DNA of 64,000 nucleotides from positions 44,921,058-44,985,057 of the forward strand of contig CM049310.1 in assembly GCA_026874595.1 (NCBI GenBank), in the 5' to 3' direction. Under the pieces are notes generated by a model that worked only from the letters and a program-made list of their open reading frames with translations, was not told the DNA's origin and did no database searches. Origin of the DNA: Sipunculus nudus (Eukaryota > Annelida > Sipuncula > Golfingiida > Sipunculidae). Numbering within the stretch: position 1 is the stretch's first letter; each line of letters opens with the position of its first letter. Positions 1-19,797 of the stretch are shown here, one piece after another. The position numbers and the translations under genes are program-made.

Positions 1-679
1 ATCAAAATAAGTGTAACCTATGGCTCCGATTGAATTTAGCAGTATATATTTCTCAACATAACAATTTCGTAATGTGAACCCTTGACATTAACCCATATAC
101 TTAAAAAAGGCATGTTTATATGTTAGTTAGTTTATAAAATTGCCCTTTTCAAGCCTTTAAGACAGTTTTACAGAGGGGTAATGTTTTGAAATATGATCTC
201 CATGAGTCACTTTAACAAAAAAAGTATCATCAGACTTAATAATGACGGGGTGCAGCAAACTCAAACTTTAGGCCTGTTTGGGAATTTGCCCCTGTACTAA
301 TTACAGAAAACATTTAACGATATAGACAATTATAGGGTAAGCAGTTTATTTTGACACAGTAGCACTGGGAGGGGAGAGAATAGCTCAATCTATAGTTTAC
401 AACATATATATTTCATCTGCCTTATTTGCTGAATAAATGTTATTTCTAGCTTTCGCCATGTTCATATAGTATACTGCAGGTAATACTTCTATATATAAGG
501 TTCTTAGAACGCCCATGTGATAAACATATCAGCTTATTTATCGCATGTTGTTAGTGAACATGGCGCATATGGGGTTTTCAATTACTCTAAAAACTGGCCA
601 ATTTTATATAGCATCGAACATCTAAACGTTAGCTTGCACCAAACGAAGCCTGGCCAAAAATTCTGTAAAAGGCTTGCCA

Positions 680-854
680 AAAAATGTATATAAAGTAAAT
701 CCTCGAAGATAGGACCACTAACGGGACCTCGACCATGTGGTCCGCTTGCGAGGTGGTCGTCTAAGCGAGCTCATGTAAGAATACTAAAGAGCGATAAAGA
801 ATCGGGACGCGTTAAAACTGGTCGTTGTTTTGTGGAAGTTATTTGGAGAGGTTT

Positions 855-899
<45 letters not shown>
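680..899 (+). repeat. Dispersed 'cctcga...ggtggtcgtctaagcgag' repeat ending in (TA)n
   Basis: A block containing 'actaacgggacc' and 'gaggtggtcgtctaagcga' recurs in the same orientation at 36889-37058. Both copies run into a microsatellite. Related repeats are common in molluscan genomes (recalled, not searched). Confidence 0.5.
857..899. repeat. (TA)n microsatellite
   Basis: A pure TA repeat of about 20 units. Confidence 0.95.
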
Positions 900-900
<1 letters not shown>

Positions 901-1145
901 CTGCCGACCGACAATGGAAGGGCTGATTGGTGGAAAAGAGACCATTAGATGGTTGTTATTATGAGACGAGTTCAATGGTGAATTTTGGCGGTTATCCATA
1001 TATTGCGCAATATGTTATAGAAATATTTTGTACGCGATACTATGACGTATTGGAAGCCATTGTAGACCAATAAGAAATGGTATGACACTGAGACACTTCT
1101 TTGTCACAAGTATGACGTGGGCTGTGACCGTTTGAAAGGATTATC

Positions 1146-1616
1146 TTAAAGATGCCCATTCACCTACCTTTTGAAAAAGAATTTGAGTGATATCTGGCTT
1201 CCTCTGTGTATATATTAATGATCTAAGGGTAATTCTGGTTAAGAAAAGATCTTAAAAAGCCTCCGTGAAGGATGTATGAACTTGTTTGTCAACAACATTT
1301 TTGTAAACACAGCGATGTTGACAAACCAGAAAACATGTAAACTAAGGTGGTAGGTTGCATATATGCAAAGGTAGAAAGATCACTTGTTGCAAAATGTTAT
1401 TTGCAAAGCTCTGGCTTATCTGAAATGCCGCCAGATGCCCTTGTTGAATTATTTTTTATTATTTTGGCGGGCTCCCATATATTAAAAACACGTTTTTATA
1501 ATTAAAACAAATAGTCTGTGTGCAGTGATACTCACTTTTTCAGGCCTATGTGTATAAAAGTTCCAAGGGATTACCTTTAGTTTATAAAGGTCCGATAGGT
1601 GATTGGGCCCCTTTAA
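1146..1616. mobile_element. MITE with TTAA target sites, copy 1 (471 bp)
   Basis: The termini are TTAA-AGATGCCCATTCACCTA and, inverted, TTAA-AGGGGCCCAATCACCTA, so about 17-bp terminal inverted repeats sit inside TTAA duplications. The interior matches the element at 18820-19273 in reverse orientation (for example the shared ACCTTTATAA...GGTAATCCCTTGGA end). TTAA target sites are typical of piggyBac-type transposition. No coding capacity is seen. Confidence 0.75.
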
Positions 1617-1857
1617 TTTAGCATATATGAAGAGAAGCAATAATATCCAGACGTGAATTAATTTATACAAATGAAAAAAAAATTGATATTGAAAGGTATG
1701 TTAACAGTCATTCCAATATACATATAACAATAAACGGAACTACTATATAGTTAATATTATTGAGAAAAATGAAAATAAAACAAATGTGAACTGGTCTTGT
1801 CAAGATTTCTTTCCCACTCGAACTTAATGACAGTGTAAATACAAAAAGCTTATGTCA

Positions 1858-2232
1858 TAAGGGCCCAGTCATACATAACATGCCTACGATCGCCTACTAT
1901 CACCTACGACTTCATGGTCATTTCATGGTCGTTGCCGACCACCTGCGACTTGTCGACATGCATGGGGCCACTTTACAAGCTATCGTAATAAGTCGATGAG
2001 AGTTTTGGGGTCTTGTCTGACTGCATTTCAAACGACCATACGGGGGTTCGTAAGATATCTACCGACCGATCGTTGAATAAGACGATGTGTCGTGCGAGAG
2101 CTACCGAGGGGTCCTACGATATCTACCGAGTGGTCGTAGTTACGTAGTTAGTAGGTCCGACTGCACGTGCGACTCGTCGTAAGAAAAATTATGTTGCGAG
2201 TAAACGGAGGAACTGAGTTAATTGTGGACCGC

Positions 2233-2290
<58 letters not shown>

Positions 2291-2325
2291 ATTACAACAT
2301 CGTTCATTTTTCATTTTGATCAAAG

Positions 2326-2377
<52 letters not shown>

Positions 2378-3037
2378 AGATAAAATAACCGGGTATTTAG
2401 TTTCTAGCTATTTCAGGTGTTGAATTTCTTAAAATATGAACAATATTATCGAACAATGCTTCATTTAAAGTGTTTTTTTTCTAGGGGGAGGGGGCTGGGA
2501 TATACCCCTTACATACACTTAGCCATGCACATGAAGGTTCAGTTCACCTTGTTTAGATTTTTTATGGATCATATTATTTATAATTTACCCAGCCTTGTGT
2601 ATGTATCTCTCTATGTGCCAGTCACGTGATCACAAAAAGTCGTACGAGTCGTACAACTAGTCGGGATCGGTCGTGGCCAGTCTTATCCACTTGTGTTACG
2701 ACCTATCGTACGACAAGTCGGTACCATACTGCGACCGCTCGGTAGCTCCGATTGCTACCGATCACGTAAGACCACCTCGACCACACGTATTCTAGTCATA
2801 CGAACACATAAGAGTTCCACCGATCTCTCCAGGACCACTGCCGATTAGTCGTAGGAATGCGAGCCGCAGCATTCAACTCCCGACTAGTTAGGAGTACTTA
2901 CGATTGCTTACGACTTGTTGCGAGTGGTTAGGACTTGTCGCACTATCTTTCAAAGACTACCTACGATTTCAAGTCTCAAGTAGTCGTAACCTGTCGTAAA
3001 CCGGACGTGAGTGCATGTGTGACTGGAGCCTAAAGAA
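1858..3037. mobile_element. Non-autonomous element rich in GTCGTA-type repeats with inverted ends
   Basis: The left end reads aaGGGCCCAGTCATACATA. The right end inverted reads CTTTAGGCTCCAGTCACACA, an imperfect inverted repeat. The interior is a patchwork of short CGTACGACTTGTCG / CTACCGA-like repeats on both strands, interrupted by two long (TA)n tracts (about 2236-2292 and 2330-2376). No ORF is credible. The limits are approximate. Confidence 0.5.
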
Positions 3038-3748
3038 AGCTTTTGTCAGAAATGTTACGAGAAGACAAGATCCACCTTGTAAAAAATGTCAGTCTTAAAT
3101 ATGTGGCTCGTTCGTTTTTAATGAAATGTAGAAATTTTTTCATATGGACTCTGTAATCAATAATTTCATGGATATTCTAAAACAGTTGAAATGTTTATTA
3201 ACCTTTCTGTTAAAATGGGTCAAAATGTAAATTAACCTGATCACGCGATGCTTTCTTTATTGCCGCAGTTTTAATGTCAATATCTTGGTGATTTTATTTT
3301 TCTAAATACAAGTTCCCGACTTTCCAACTCACGCCCTTTAGAAGACTTATCTCCAGTTTACATCCGTGCCTGTATCTGAATTTTTACCTGACCCTATTCA
3401 GTTTTTTTAAGTATGCCCTAATTTTTGTATCTGTCAGCTACCTCAGAATATAATGTGAAGAATACTATATTTATTTTCTTTGCAACTTTTCATCCATCCA
3501 TCCAATTTACATCCAAACAGTCATTTGAATGCGAGATCCCTTAGGTGAGAACATAATTAAATTGAACCAAGTCAGTTGAATAGAACTGTAAAATTAAGTT
3601 TTATTTCCGGGCATACATTGTACTAACCTTGCAGGGAAAAAGCTTGCACAGTATGAATAGGATATTTCAAATTAAATCTAAGAGTTGAATAAAAAATCAC
3701 AACTGGCCTTTCCAATTGTCGGTCCGGGGGACTTATAGCACTGTTTAC

Positions 3749-4097
3749 CTGTGTCGGGATGGATGCCGATTTCCAACTGGTGAATGCTGTCTTCTTGGCG
3801 TGCCGGTTTCGCCTGTCTCTCAGACCAACTGCTCATGCGCTGGAGAATCGGGGGTGACACTCTTTGCACTGGTTTCGTGGCATTGGGAAAGTCTTCCAGG
3901 TTTAACGCTCTTAGCAGCTGGGTCTTTAACTGCGCAAGTCTCACTTGTTGAATATCAAAATCAATGCTGTTAGAGGAAGTAGTGGTCAAGTCGTCACTGG
4001 TCGCGGTTGTTTGTGCTTGTGAGGTTTGTGGACTGAAGCATAATACTGCAATTAAGGTGCCGATGTTCTGAATTAATTCCCTCTTTGTTATCAACAT
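3749..4097 (-). CDS. First coding exon of a secreted TGF-beta-superfamily-like precursor (partial gene)
   Basis: An open frame starts at the ATG at 4097-4095. It gives a signal-peptide-like N-terminus (hydrophobic core near residues 12-21, plausible cleavage after SQAQ near residue 29), then a Thr/Ser-rich linker and an amphipathic helix around residues 48-67 (DIQQVRLAQLKTQLLRALNL). That helix resembles the first helix of TGF-beta/activin/myostatin-type propeptides (consensus like R-x-x-A-I-K-x-Q-I-L-x-K-L). An N-glycosylation sequon (NAT, residue 72) follows. The frame runs to a stop at 3678, but a good donor (CAG|GTAAAC) at 3749/3748 would end the exon after residue 116 in phase 1. Length and boundary fit a first propeptide exon. 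No cystine-knot exon is visible between 1 and 3748, so the rest should lie left of the window. The family call rests on one helix and the signal peptide. It could instead be another secreted protein, or an unspliced 139-residue ORF. Confidence 0.45.
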
Positions 4098-5303
4098 TAT
4101 AAGGTAAAATAGGAAACCAGTGAGTGCAGCTAATGAACAGTTGTTTTACCCCGGCTGTCGGCTGTTCAAGAGGAGGCTAACGAGAGATGGGGCGCAGATA
4201 TAGCCGTAATCGTGTCAAAAAATATGTCTTACATTTTTATCTCATAATCGGGAAACCATATAACCCCGGACACAAAAATGAGCAATTAATAACGACAATG
4301 GTTTTATCTGTACATGTAGTAATTATCTGTTACGCGCATGTGCTATTTTATTACCCACTGACAAGGTGGAGGGGATGCCCTTGAATATTGTACCATTAAT
4401 TACAAAAGCCGGTTACCAGTGGAAACAGGCGCTTTTTGGACATGACGTATGTCGTTGCCATGCCAGGTATATATCTTAATGAGATATATAAGATCATATA
4501 TACCGATTATTTTAAAAAACTCGAAAGCATTCAGGGAGCGCAAAGCTCCGCAAACGCCTGGATCATATAAAACCGATAGGCCTACAAATTTTACACTTTG
4601 TTCCTTTGTTCCTTGGCTTATGTCCAATTTTTCCACGGTTTTTCAGTTGTTTTAATTTAGATATTAAGGAGATATTATGTGCATTTACCTTGTACAAACA
4701 AAGGGGTAAACATATAGCCTCTGCCATAGCTTACATATCGAGTCCTCACAGACAGGGGATGCTAGTAGGTACAACACTTTCCGGGGACATCATACGTAGA
4801 TTAATATTTTACCCTCTTTCACGTATGATTAATTAAACTTTCTTTGGTTCAAGAAATGTGATAATTGATCGATCTCGGTTTTAGGAAACCCCGATTCGTC
4901 GTCTGATTCTCTATTCAAATGTTAATGGTTCTGATAATATAGTTACCAGAAAAAAAATAATAAATAACATAAAACGATAATGAGGTGCAATGTGGAAAAA
5001 AAATGGACAGACATACATGTTTGCCCTCTGTAAACACCTGATTATTTATCGCAGTGTTATCACTTAAAAGATCTGACTATTATTGCAATTTTATCAAAGG
5101 GATTTTAACTTATAACTGAATAGGAATTCCGATCTACCGCCTATGTATTCATTTGTTTATTTAATTAATTAGAGGTATGGGTTTTGTGAATCCTGGTATT
5201 TAAGTGGAATCATGTGACCAAGGTCGTTCACTTGCAATATTCTGAATGATAAGTGAAGGAAATGGGAAGCACTTTATCATAACCTTGACAGTTAATATCG
5301 TAG

Positions 5304-5359
<56 letters not shown>

Positions 5360-8300
5360 GTATATATATTAAGACAGAAGACTATTTGAAACCCACGCCA
5401 CGTTTCGCTACGCGTGTTAACGGCACTAATCCTTCGTACGTGCGTGTGAACACGTACATGGTTTAGGCCTATACAAGCTATACAGACGCCCCAGTTTTTT
5501 TCCACTCGTAAACCATTTGAATTATACATGTTCTTGGTACAGACAGTAGCCAACATATAACAGTATCAATTATTATGAATCATTTACAGTATAGTATGGT
5601 ACGTTATTCTACGTTTCCAACATAAAATGTGAACATATATATATTTAGAACTTCACTTGTCATCCGTGTGTATAGCTGCTTAATTTTAAAACATATCCGG
5701 GAATTATCCGTTTTTTACACAAGGCCCAAAAGTTCAAGCTAGGCTCTAGACGCAGCTTGGCGCCCTAAGCAAATACGTGGATTGAACTGCAAATAAAGTT
5801 TAATGTACCAGAACTTGGCCGACATGTTCAGTGTACGTTTTTTTCTAATTCAATATACTGTAAAAATACGTCATTTTTTACAGTATAGGTACACTGGGAA
5901 TGTCTAAAGTGGAAAAGAAACTTTGAATTGAAAAAAAAAATGAAATGGGGACTCATATTGTTTTGAAAATTTATTGAAGAGTTCTTTCGGGTGTTATCCT
6001 AACCATCCACGAAATTTCAACAAAATCTGTCCACAACGCCATCTGGCGGATGAGTATAATCATTAATGGTCAAATAAACAAGCCATGCATTCTTTTATTC
6101 GACGAGCTGGCGTGTATGATCTCCCATCTGTGTGGGTGGATCAGTATAGGGTATAGAATAAAAAAATATATGGTTCCATCCTTTCTTTGAAGAAAAAACA
6201 CCCACATGAAACGGGAAATAAGCCATGACCAACATACCTGGCTTAAACGCTATTCTGAAGAACAGCCACTCATAAAGAAAACAAGTGGGTTATGAAATTA
6301 AAGCACCATTCTGGTTTAATATTACTCACATTCATGAGAAGTTAGAAGATACCGAGAGATATTCATTATACGTAGAGGAAATTACGTAAGAGTAAGCTGA
6401 TTAAGGTCTGGCAATTAGCAAATGTCAAGGAGTTCGTTACACTACACGATTTGGAGTCGAGAAACATCTTTGAAGGGTAATGTGATATGTCACGTGACAT
6501 AAATGACGTCATCCAAAATGTGGAATTACCATTCTCACATATGGCAAGGCGGTACTTTTTAATACTCTGCATCCTGTTGTTATGTAATTAGAATGTGTGT
6601 ATTATACTCGTCAGTGTTTCTGGAAAGCTATTTGTAAATACATATGACCTGTAGAAATATTTGTACCTCTATGTTCTTTCAACAACCAGGTCTTCACAGC
6701 GGACACAGCGGTACCCCCCCCCCCCTCCCAACTTTCCCAATAGCCGAAAAACTTCCTTGAGGGTTTCAAACCAAATTATGCAGCCTGGAACCCCCCCCCC
6801 CCCCTTTTTTTTTTTTTTTTTTTTTTCCTGACCTGGATATTGACCAATATTTAGCATTATAAGGTTTTAAGCATGGTCTATCGCTGGCGTTGTATTTTAT
6901 TGTAGATCACATCTGCAAGAACTTAAATTAAAGGATAGGAATTCCAGCCATAATTTAGGAAAAGGAGGGGTTCATCTCAGAAGAACTATTGACAAAACCT
7001 AAAAAAAAGGTTTCCAGGTCCGGAAAAAATTATCTGAAACCCTTTAAAAATTTGCGGCGACTGAAAAAAGCAGGGTCCATACCCCCTGGAACCCTCCCCC
7101 CCCCCCCCCCCCTCTTCCCCTCCATCCTCCACCCCCTCCCGGATCCGCTTCTGCCTAAAGATTTTAAATTTTCTGTACGACGGACTATATATGTATTAAA
7201 CTAATAGGTGCAAATTTCAATTCGGCGATCATTCTCTATTATTGAAAAATTGTAACACTGTCTCACGTTGACGCTACAGTTCATTAATGATTACGTGGTA
7301 TCCCAGGCCGTTGTTTTATTTAAATTATTTAACGTCTTTTGTTACGAGATTAAGTATTAAAGTTTAAAACTAATGATAAGGTATTACAAAGTTTATTCGT
7401 TTTACTACCCCGGGATTATAGGTCTGAGACCGTAACTGCTTTAATACTGTAACTACTTAAAGACCGTATTGTAACTTCTAAAAGCTGGTGCTATATAGGT
7501 TGGGCATATTATATACTTATATTACAAGTATGGCGCTACAAGTCGGGGTTTATTATTATATCAAATAAGGAATTTCGGGTTATTGAAAATTAAATTCCCA
7601 GGTAGGCCTAAGTTTATTTGTATAGAAAGTCCGATACATAAAGTTGGAATGGACGGCGTGGTCGGCAAACGTACTGGTTTCAGAAAACACACACACACAA
7701 ACACACACGTACAGTTTTTGCTCCTACAGAGATAGTATCCAAGCATTTCCCTACAATAATCAGGCCTTTAGGCTCGGCATCTGGAAAACCAACCTTAGAT
7801 TACCCGCTTTCCGTTTACATACAGTAACCAGCTGCATGTGGGTTATAAACATTACATGCCTCGATCGTCATTTTCATTTCATACCAGACTCTTCGATCAT
7901 GTTCTAGATGTCCAAGTCAGGAATAAATAAACAAGAGGTTAACGTCCCCCCCCCCCCCCCCCCCCCCCCGGGAGGAGGTGTCTGGGTGAATGGGTACTTA
8001 AGATATCGGCTTACAGCTGATAGCTCTGTGAAAACAATACAATGAGACGCCCTACGTCATCAATTAAAGCGTATCACAGCTGTTGGTGGGAAATTTACAA
8101 GTCCTTGACATGCCTAGCAATGCAAACTGACTGTGGATATTTGTTCACTTGACTCAGTGACTGGACTTAAACCCAGTACTCTCAAGTTAAGACACTTTTT
8201 TAAAGAAATTAATGGGGTGGCATTTTATTATTATTTTTTTTTTTACTTTTTAAAAGGCAAATTTTATCGATAATTAATTATTTTTTTCATTCCTCTGCTT

Positions 8301-8786
8301 CTGTACTTCAAATTATAAAATTTATTTCCGACCTTTCTTTATGGTAACCAAACATGCTATTGGAATTTAATATATGTAAATCAAGCACTGCTTAAATGAC
8401 TGCTTTAGCTCATAAAGAGTTTGCACATTTTTAGCAAATATCAGAAAAACATATAATAAAACTAAAAAAGTAAGGAAGATTACACTACCAACACTCAGTC
8501 CCGATAAATACAGCGAAATAAAAAAAAATAACATAAAATAGGTAGGATACCGGTATATTATCATCAATCTGAGCGAACCCTAATAATGCGCACATATAAT
8601 GAGATATGTCCAGTTTACGTTATATTTGTTAAATAAATTTTGTTATTAAGTCCTTGTTACTCTCACACGCGTTCATACACAAACAAACAAAGGGGAAAAT
8701 GCATGGGAGGACAATGCATCAGATAAACATATTTGTATATACCCACATCTTAGATTGATTATTCTCTCTTACAACAGAGGGCAGCA
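4098..8786. other. Intergenic stretch without a recognised gene
   Basis: This holds the region upstream of the 3749-4097 exon, a (TA)n tract at 5306-5357, a run of G/C homopolymers (about 6713-6727, 6790-6804, 7087-7112 and a long poly-C at about 7946-7969), and a short (CA)-like tract near 7688-7708. I see no ORF with codon structure, splice pattern or family motif. Confidence 0.6.
5306..5357. repeat. (TA)n microsatellite
   Basis: A pure TA repeat of about 25 units. Confidence 0.95.
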
Positions 8787-9389
8787 CAGATCCATCCCAA
8801 GAATCACCTGTTACATTGAGTTATTTTCCAGAATCATTCATAGGACGACTTGTAAACAGATAATGTAGACACCTTATAGTTACAAATGAATTACAAAAAT
8901 CTCAAATATTTACATTAATGAACAGCAAATTTATACAGAACAACCAAGGTGAAAGGTCCGGTACACTAGATAAAATTAATAATTACCTGATTGTTGAAAA
9001 GCAAGCTCAGATTCTAAATGGTGCTGAATATTACTGAATTACAAGAGCAGAGATGTTAAATTTACTGATTAATATATTTCTGTTTAGCTGTCATTTTCTG
9101 TTACCAATTAAACAAATAAGCAAAAGGTCACAAACATTATACAAACATGTCCCCTTATTATTGCCAATCTGTACTATTTCTGAAGAGCCAAAACCGTTCT
9201 GCATATTATAAAATGTCTATAATGCTTTAACAGGCTACCCCTTTTTTCCTTTTAATTACTCAATGAAATTGCAGCCGATTTGGTGAACGTTTTCATAAGG
9301 CTGCATATGTAGTCGTATTCAATATTCCCGGGTCGTACTTGTATATAATATGGGGTGATGCTATAGTTTTATATGTTGATAAGTTAACA
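8787..9389 (-). other. 3' flank / 3' UTR of copy A
   Basis: The sequence aligns with the 3' flank of B (19798-20407) starting at GATCCATCCCAAGAA, which marks the downstream edge of the A/B duplication. Compared with B, a 12-bp stretch carrying a minus-strand AATAAA is missing near 8898. Confidence 0.6.
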
Positions 9390-16335
<6,946 letters not shown>

Positions 16336-16343
16336 TATCTCAT
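16336..16343 (-). promoter_or_regulatory. Leader end of copy A: splice acceptor and two-codon upstream ORF overlapping the start
   Basis: On the minus strand a T-rich acceptor (TTTTTAG) ends at 16344, and the leader continues as ATGAGATA directly before the start codon. If splicing occurs here, ATG-AGA-TAA forms a minimal upstream ORF whose stop shares its last A with the main ATG (TAATG). Copy B is identical at 33009-32999. Copy C has a different 8-base leader without an ATG. Confidence 0.5.
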
Positions 16344-17177
16344 CTAAAAATACATTTAATTAAATTGAATATCATGTTTTGCATTTAGAATGATAGCCAA
16401 TTCGCCAACTCTAGCCTTCCTTGACTAATTCAAGGACGATTTCTTTTTATCCTCCGTACTTCGTCCAAGCAGAAACATGGTGGTTTTTTTATGATTGGTT
16501 CACATGCGTGATAGCTTCCCTCGGATATATCTACGTTTAAGTAAGAAAATAGATGACAGTACTTTCTTCTAAGCACAACTGAACGTCGCCTGTCTGCTTA
16601 CTTTCATCGTTTGGTACCTGCCAGAATCAGATTCATTCACAATACTATAAATGCGTATGTTACGGAGTTTAACGTAAATGTAAAATGCTCACGGGATCCT
16701 TGATGGACAGTTCATAAAACATACACGAATGGCAATGGTCTATTGCTCTGTGCATGTGAAGCCGACCAACATTCTTTATCTTACGATACCACATTCTTTG
16801 AATATCAACAAGGAAAAAGCTTTGAGTTTCCAATCTTTATTCTTCAAACAGAGAGAGATAAAAATACGTTACAAAGGTAATACCAGAGCTTGCGAGGAAC
16901 GTATAATATTTAGGTATATCTGAACCAAAAATAATGATTAATGATTGGAAGAAATCGTTCCTATTTCGTTATTGGCAAAATCATCGTACTTATTTATTAT
17001 GTGTGCATCTTCAAGAAAGCATACGGTATGTCATTTGTAAACGAGTATACACGATATAGAACATTCTTGAAAAACTGAAAGTAGGACAAACTTATAAATA
17101 AAGATATGAGTTTGATGTGTGACCGTATATAAAATTATAATTTGACATGATTAGAACAAAAGTTGAACATATATTGT

Positions 17178-17215
<38 letters not shown>

Positions 17216-17224
17216 TATATATAT
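17178..17224. repeat. (TA)n microsatellite in the leader intron of A
   Basis: A long TA repeat with one slip. The matching site in B (about 34000-34020) has a much shorter run. Confidence 0.9.
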
Positions 17225-18074
17225 GATAGTTTCCCGTATATTATTTTCCTGTCATTGTTGTGATAGTGAGTGGTGTAGGCCTAAATGAATTCTAGATTTG
17301 ATCAGATAAAATTATAATAGCTTATTTTATTAATGAATTAATATGGCATAATATATAATACATATATAAGTGAACATTCAGTATGAAGCAATCTGTTGAA
17401 ATAGGGACAGCACTTTTAAATTAACTCGCAATAAATTAGCGCTTGTGAACTCTTGGTTCAATAATATAGCACAGTCACATGAATTGTAATTTGGGGCTGA
17501 TATTTGGTCCGAAACAAGGTCAATTCAGATGTAAACAGAGAATCCACGAAGTCCGCTTATTGGCGGTTTTAGTCTGTTCTAGCCCAGAATAACGCCCACC
17601 AATAACGATTCATGCGACTGTGACTACTGAGACACTGAGCGCTGCATCTGGACCACGTGATGAGTTCATTTTATACGACCCCTTGAGCTCTGTGAGTTTA
17701 TCCCTCTGCCGAACGATGTGAATGTGTCAACGGCAATGTTCAAAGCCGGTTACCGGTACCATGGCTGTTGCATGCTAAACCCTGCCCGAGAGAGTGATAC
17801 ATGCAGAATGTACCTTCCTTATTTATCACATGAACATTCCTTGTTTCAAACCGATACGCAAATTATTAGATTTACGTCTTGTATAAAAATTACATCCTCG
17901 CTAATACACGTCGTGCCACAACTTCACACAAGGGGTACTGGCTCCGGCAGTACAGTCCAGTAACCAAAGCACAATTTTACCGCTTCACTACACAATACAT
18001 TAATGGAATTTCAACATAGATCCTATAAGACCATAACTGCCAAGAAACAAAGAGACTGGTTTCGAGCGTCTTAC

Positions 18075-18200
18075 CTGATGAATCTTACATTCCCCGAGCG
18101 TGGTGGACCATGGACTAGGACCCGGCAAGGACGAGTGTTTGTGTACACTTACAGTGAAATGAGTGATATTGTCGTGGTAGTGAATGTTCCAGAACAGTGT
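18075..18200 (-). other. Probable 5' leader exon and promoter-proximal region of copy A
   Basis: On the minus strand the sequence ends in ATTCATCAG followed by the donor GTAAGACGCTCG at 18075/18074. The same block and donor occur upstream of copy B, and a similar donor lies upstream of C. With the acceptor at 16344 this predicts a ~1.7-kb leader intron. The exon 5' end and transcription start cannot be read from sequence; the A/B similarity continues to about 18.2-18.3 kb. Confidence 0.4.
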
Positions 18201-18819
18201 CATCAGCTGCTGATGCATTCTGGTTTTCCTATGCACGCGCATCTTCTGGTCGACGCAGACCTGATAGTTATTCCTGATATTATCATCCGTGGTAGTGGTA
18301 CCTAAATCTTGAGGTAATTGGTCCCAATTATTCGACATTAACCTACGGGGTTCTTAAAGGTACATGTATTTGAATTCGCCAGATGCCATTTACATATACA
18401 CACTTATCATTTTTACGGACTGCACCAGTGTGACCCTGTGCACGTGCAGATGTGTTGTCTTCTTTCGATGGCTACCTTCTTTGTCAGGGCAACATAATTT
18501 TCTGTTTTACTCTTTCAATCTTTTTGTGACAATTACAATAATATCTGACCTATTTCCGCCGATATTCAGGTAAAATCCAATGATATTCAGACAAAGGTTT
18601 CTACTGAAGCTCCTCGAAGTGTACCAGGCGTCTGGAATAGTTAACCTTCCATAGACTGTTCCTGTATCAGGATCTGGTTTAATCTTTTTTTAATTACCAC
18701 TCAAATGTATTTCAAAATGGTTGTTCCGCATTAAAACTGTTGACAATTATTACAAAGCAATAAATCAGCAGAGAATCAGGAATATGTGAAATATGTAACA
18801 CGTACATTAATTTATTGTT

Positions 18820-19273
18820 TTAAAGGGGCCCATTCACCTATCTGACCTTTATAATCTAATTCTAAAGGTAATCCCTTGGACATTTTATACAAAATAGGCC
18901 AGAAAACGTTGATATCACGCTCACAGGCTGCATGTGTTGTTAATATCAACGTGTTTATAATATGTTCGGCCCGCAAAAATAAAACAAATTCAACAATGGC
19001 ATTGGCAGCAAGTCAGATAGGCGAGAGTTGACGTTTTGCAACAGATTACCTTTCTGCCTCCTTAAATATGCCACATACCATTTTAGGTTACATTTTTCCC
19101 CTTTTGTCAATATTGCTGTGTTAACAAATAAATTGTTGATCAACAAGTTCATACTTCCTTCAGGGAGTTTTCATAAGAACTTACCAAAACCAGAATTACC
19201 TTAAGATCATTGATATATACACAGAGAAGCCAAAAATTCTCTTTCAAAAAGGTAGGTGAATGGGCACCTTTAA
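18820..19273. mobile_element. MITE with TTAA target sites, copy 2 (454 bp)
   Basis: The left end is TTAA-AGGGGCCCATTCACCTA and the right end read inverted is TTAA-AGGTGCCCATTCACCTA. It is the same family as 1146-1616 but in the opposite orientation. It lies in the spacer between copies A and B, just outside the A duplication unit. Confidence 0.78.
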
Positions 19274-19797
19274 GGTACATTTGAAAACAATATGACGGTA
19301 TCTTAGTGTAATGTATTTTACTATCGTTCCTATGCTATATTTATATTATTCTGCTGAGAGAATTATTAATACTGTTGACTATTTGGAAACCATATTACAA
19401 AATATATGACAGCGTAGTGCTCAGGTTGTCTAATGTAATTTTACGATCGAAGGTTGGTAAATAAGTTTGAGCTTGACCTTGAATACCCTCCCTAACCTTT
19501 GGACAGCTCCTGGGGTAGTTGGTATTACCAGTACACATTGAAAAATCTTATAAATCGATCCAATATTATTCATTTTGATGCGATAGTTGCAACATCAAAG
19601 CAAAATCTAGGTTTTTTATTATGATGGCGGCCATCTTGGATTTTTTTGGGGGTCAGGGGGTTGATTCAATTTGTTACCAAACTTTTCCCATCAGCTTACA
19701 CCTAAATGAAGTGAAAACAAGTGCTATCTCAATTTGGGCATTCTATTCCTACGGGATTGGGATTTTGCTACATGAGCGACTACACTGACAGATCCAT

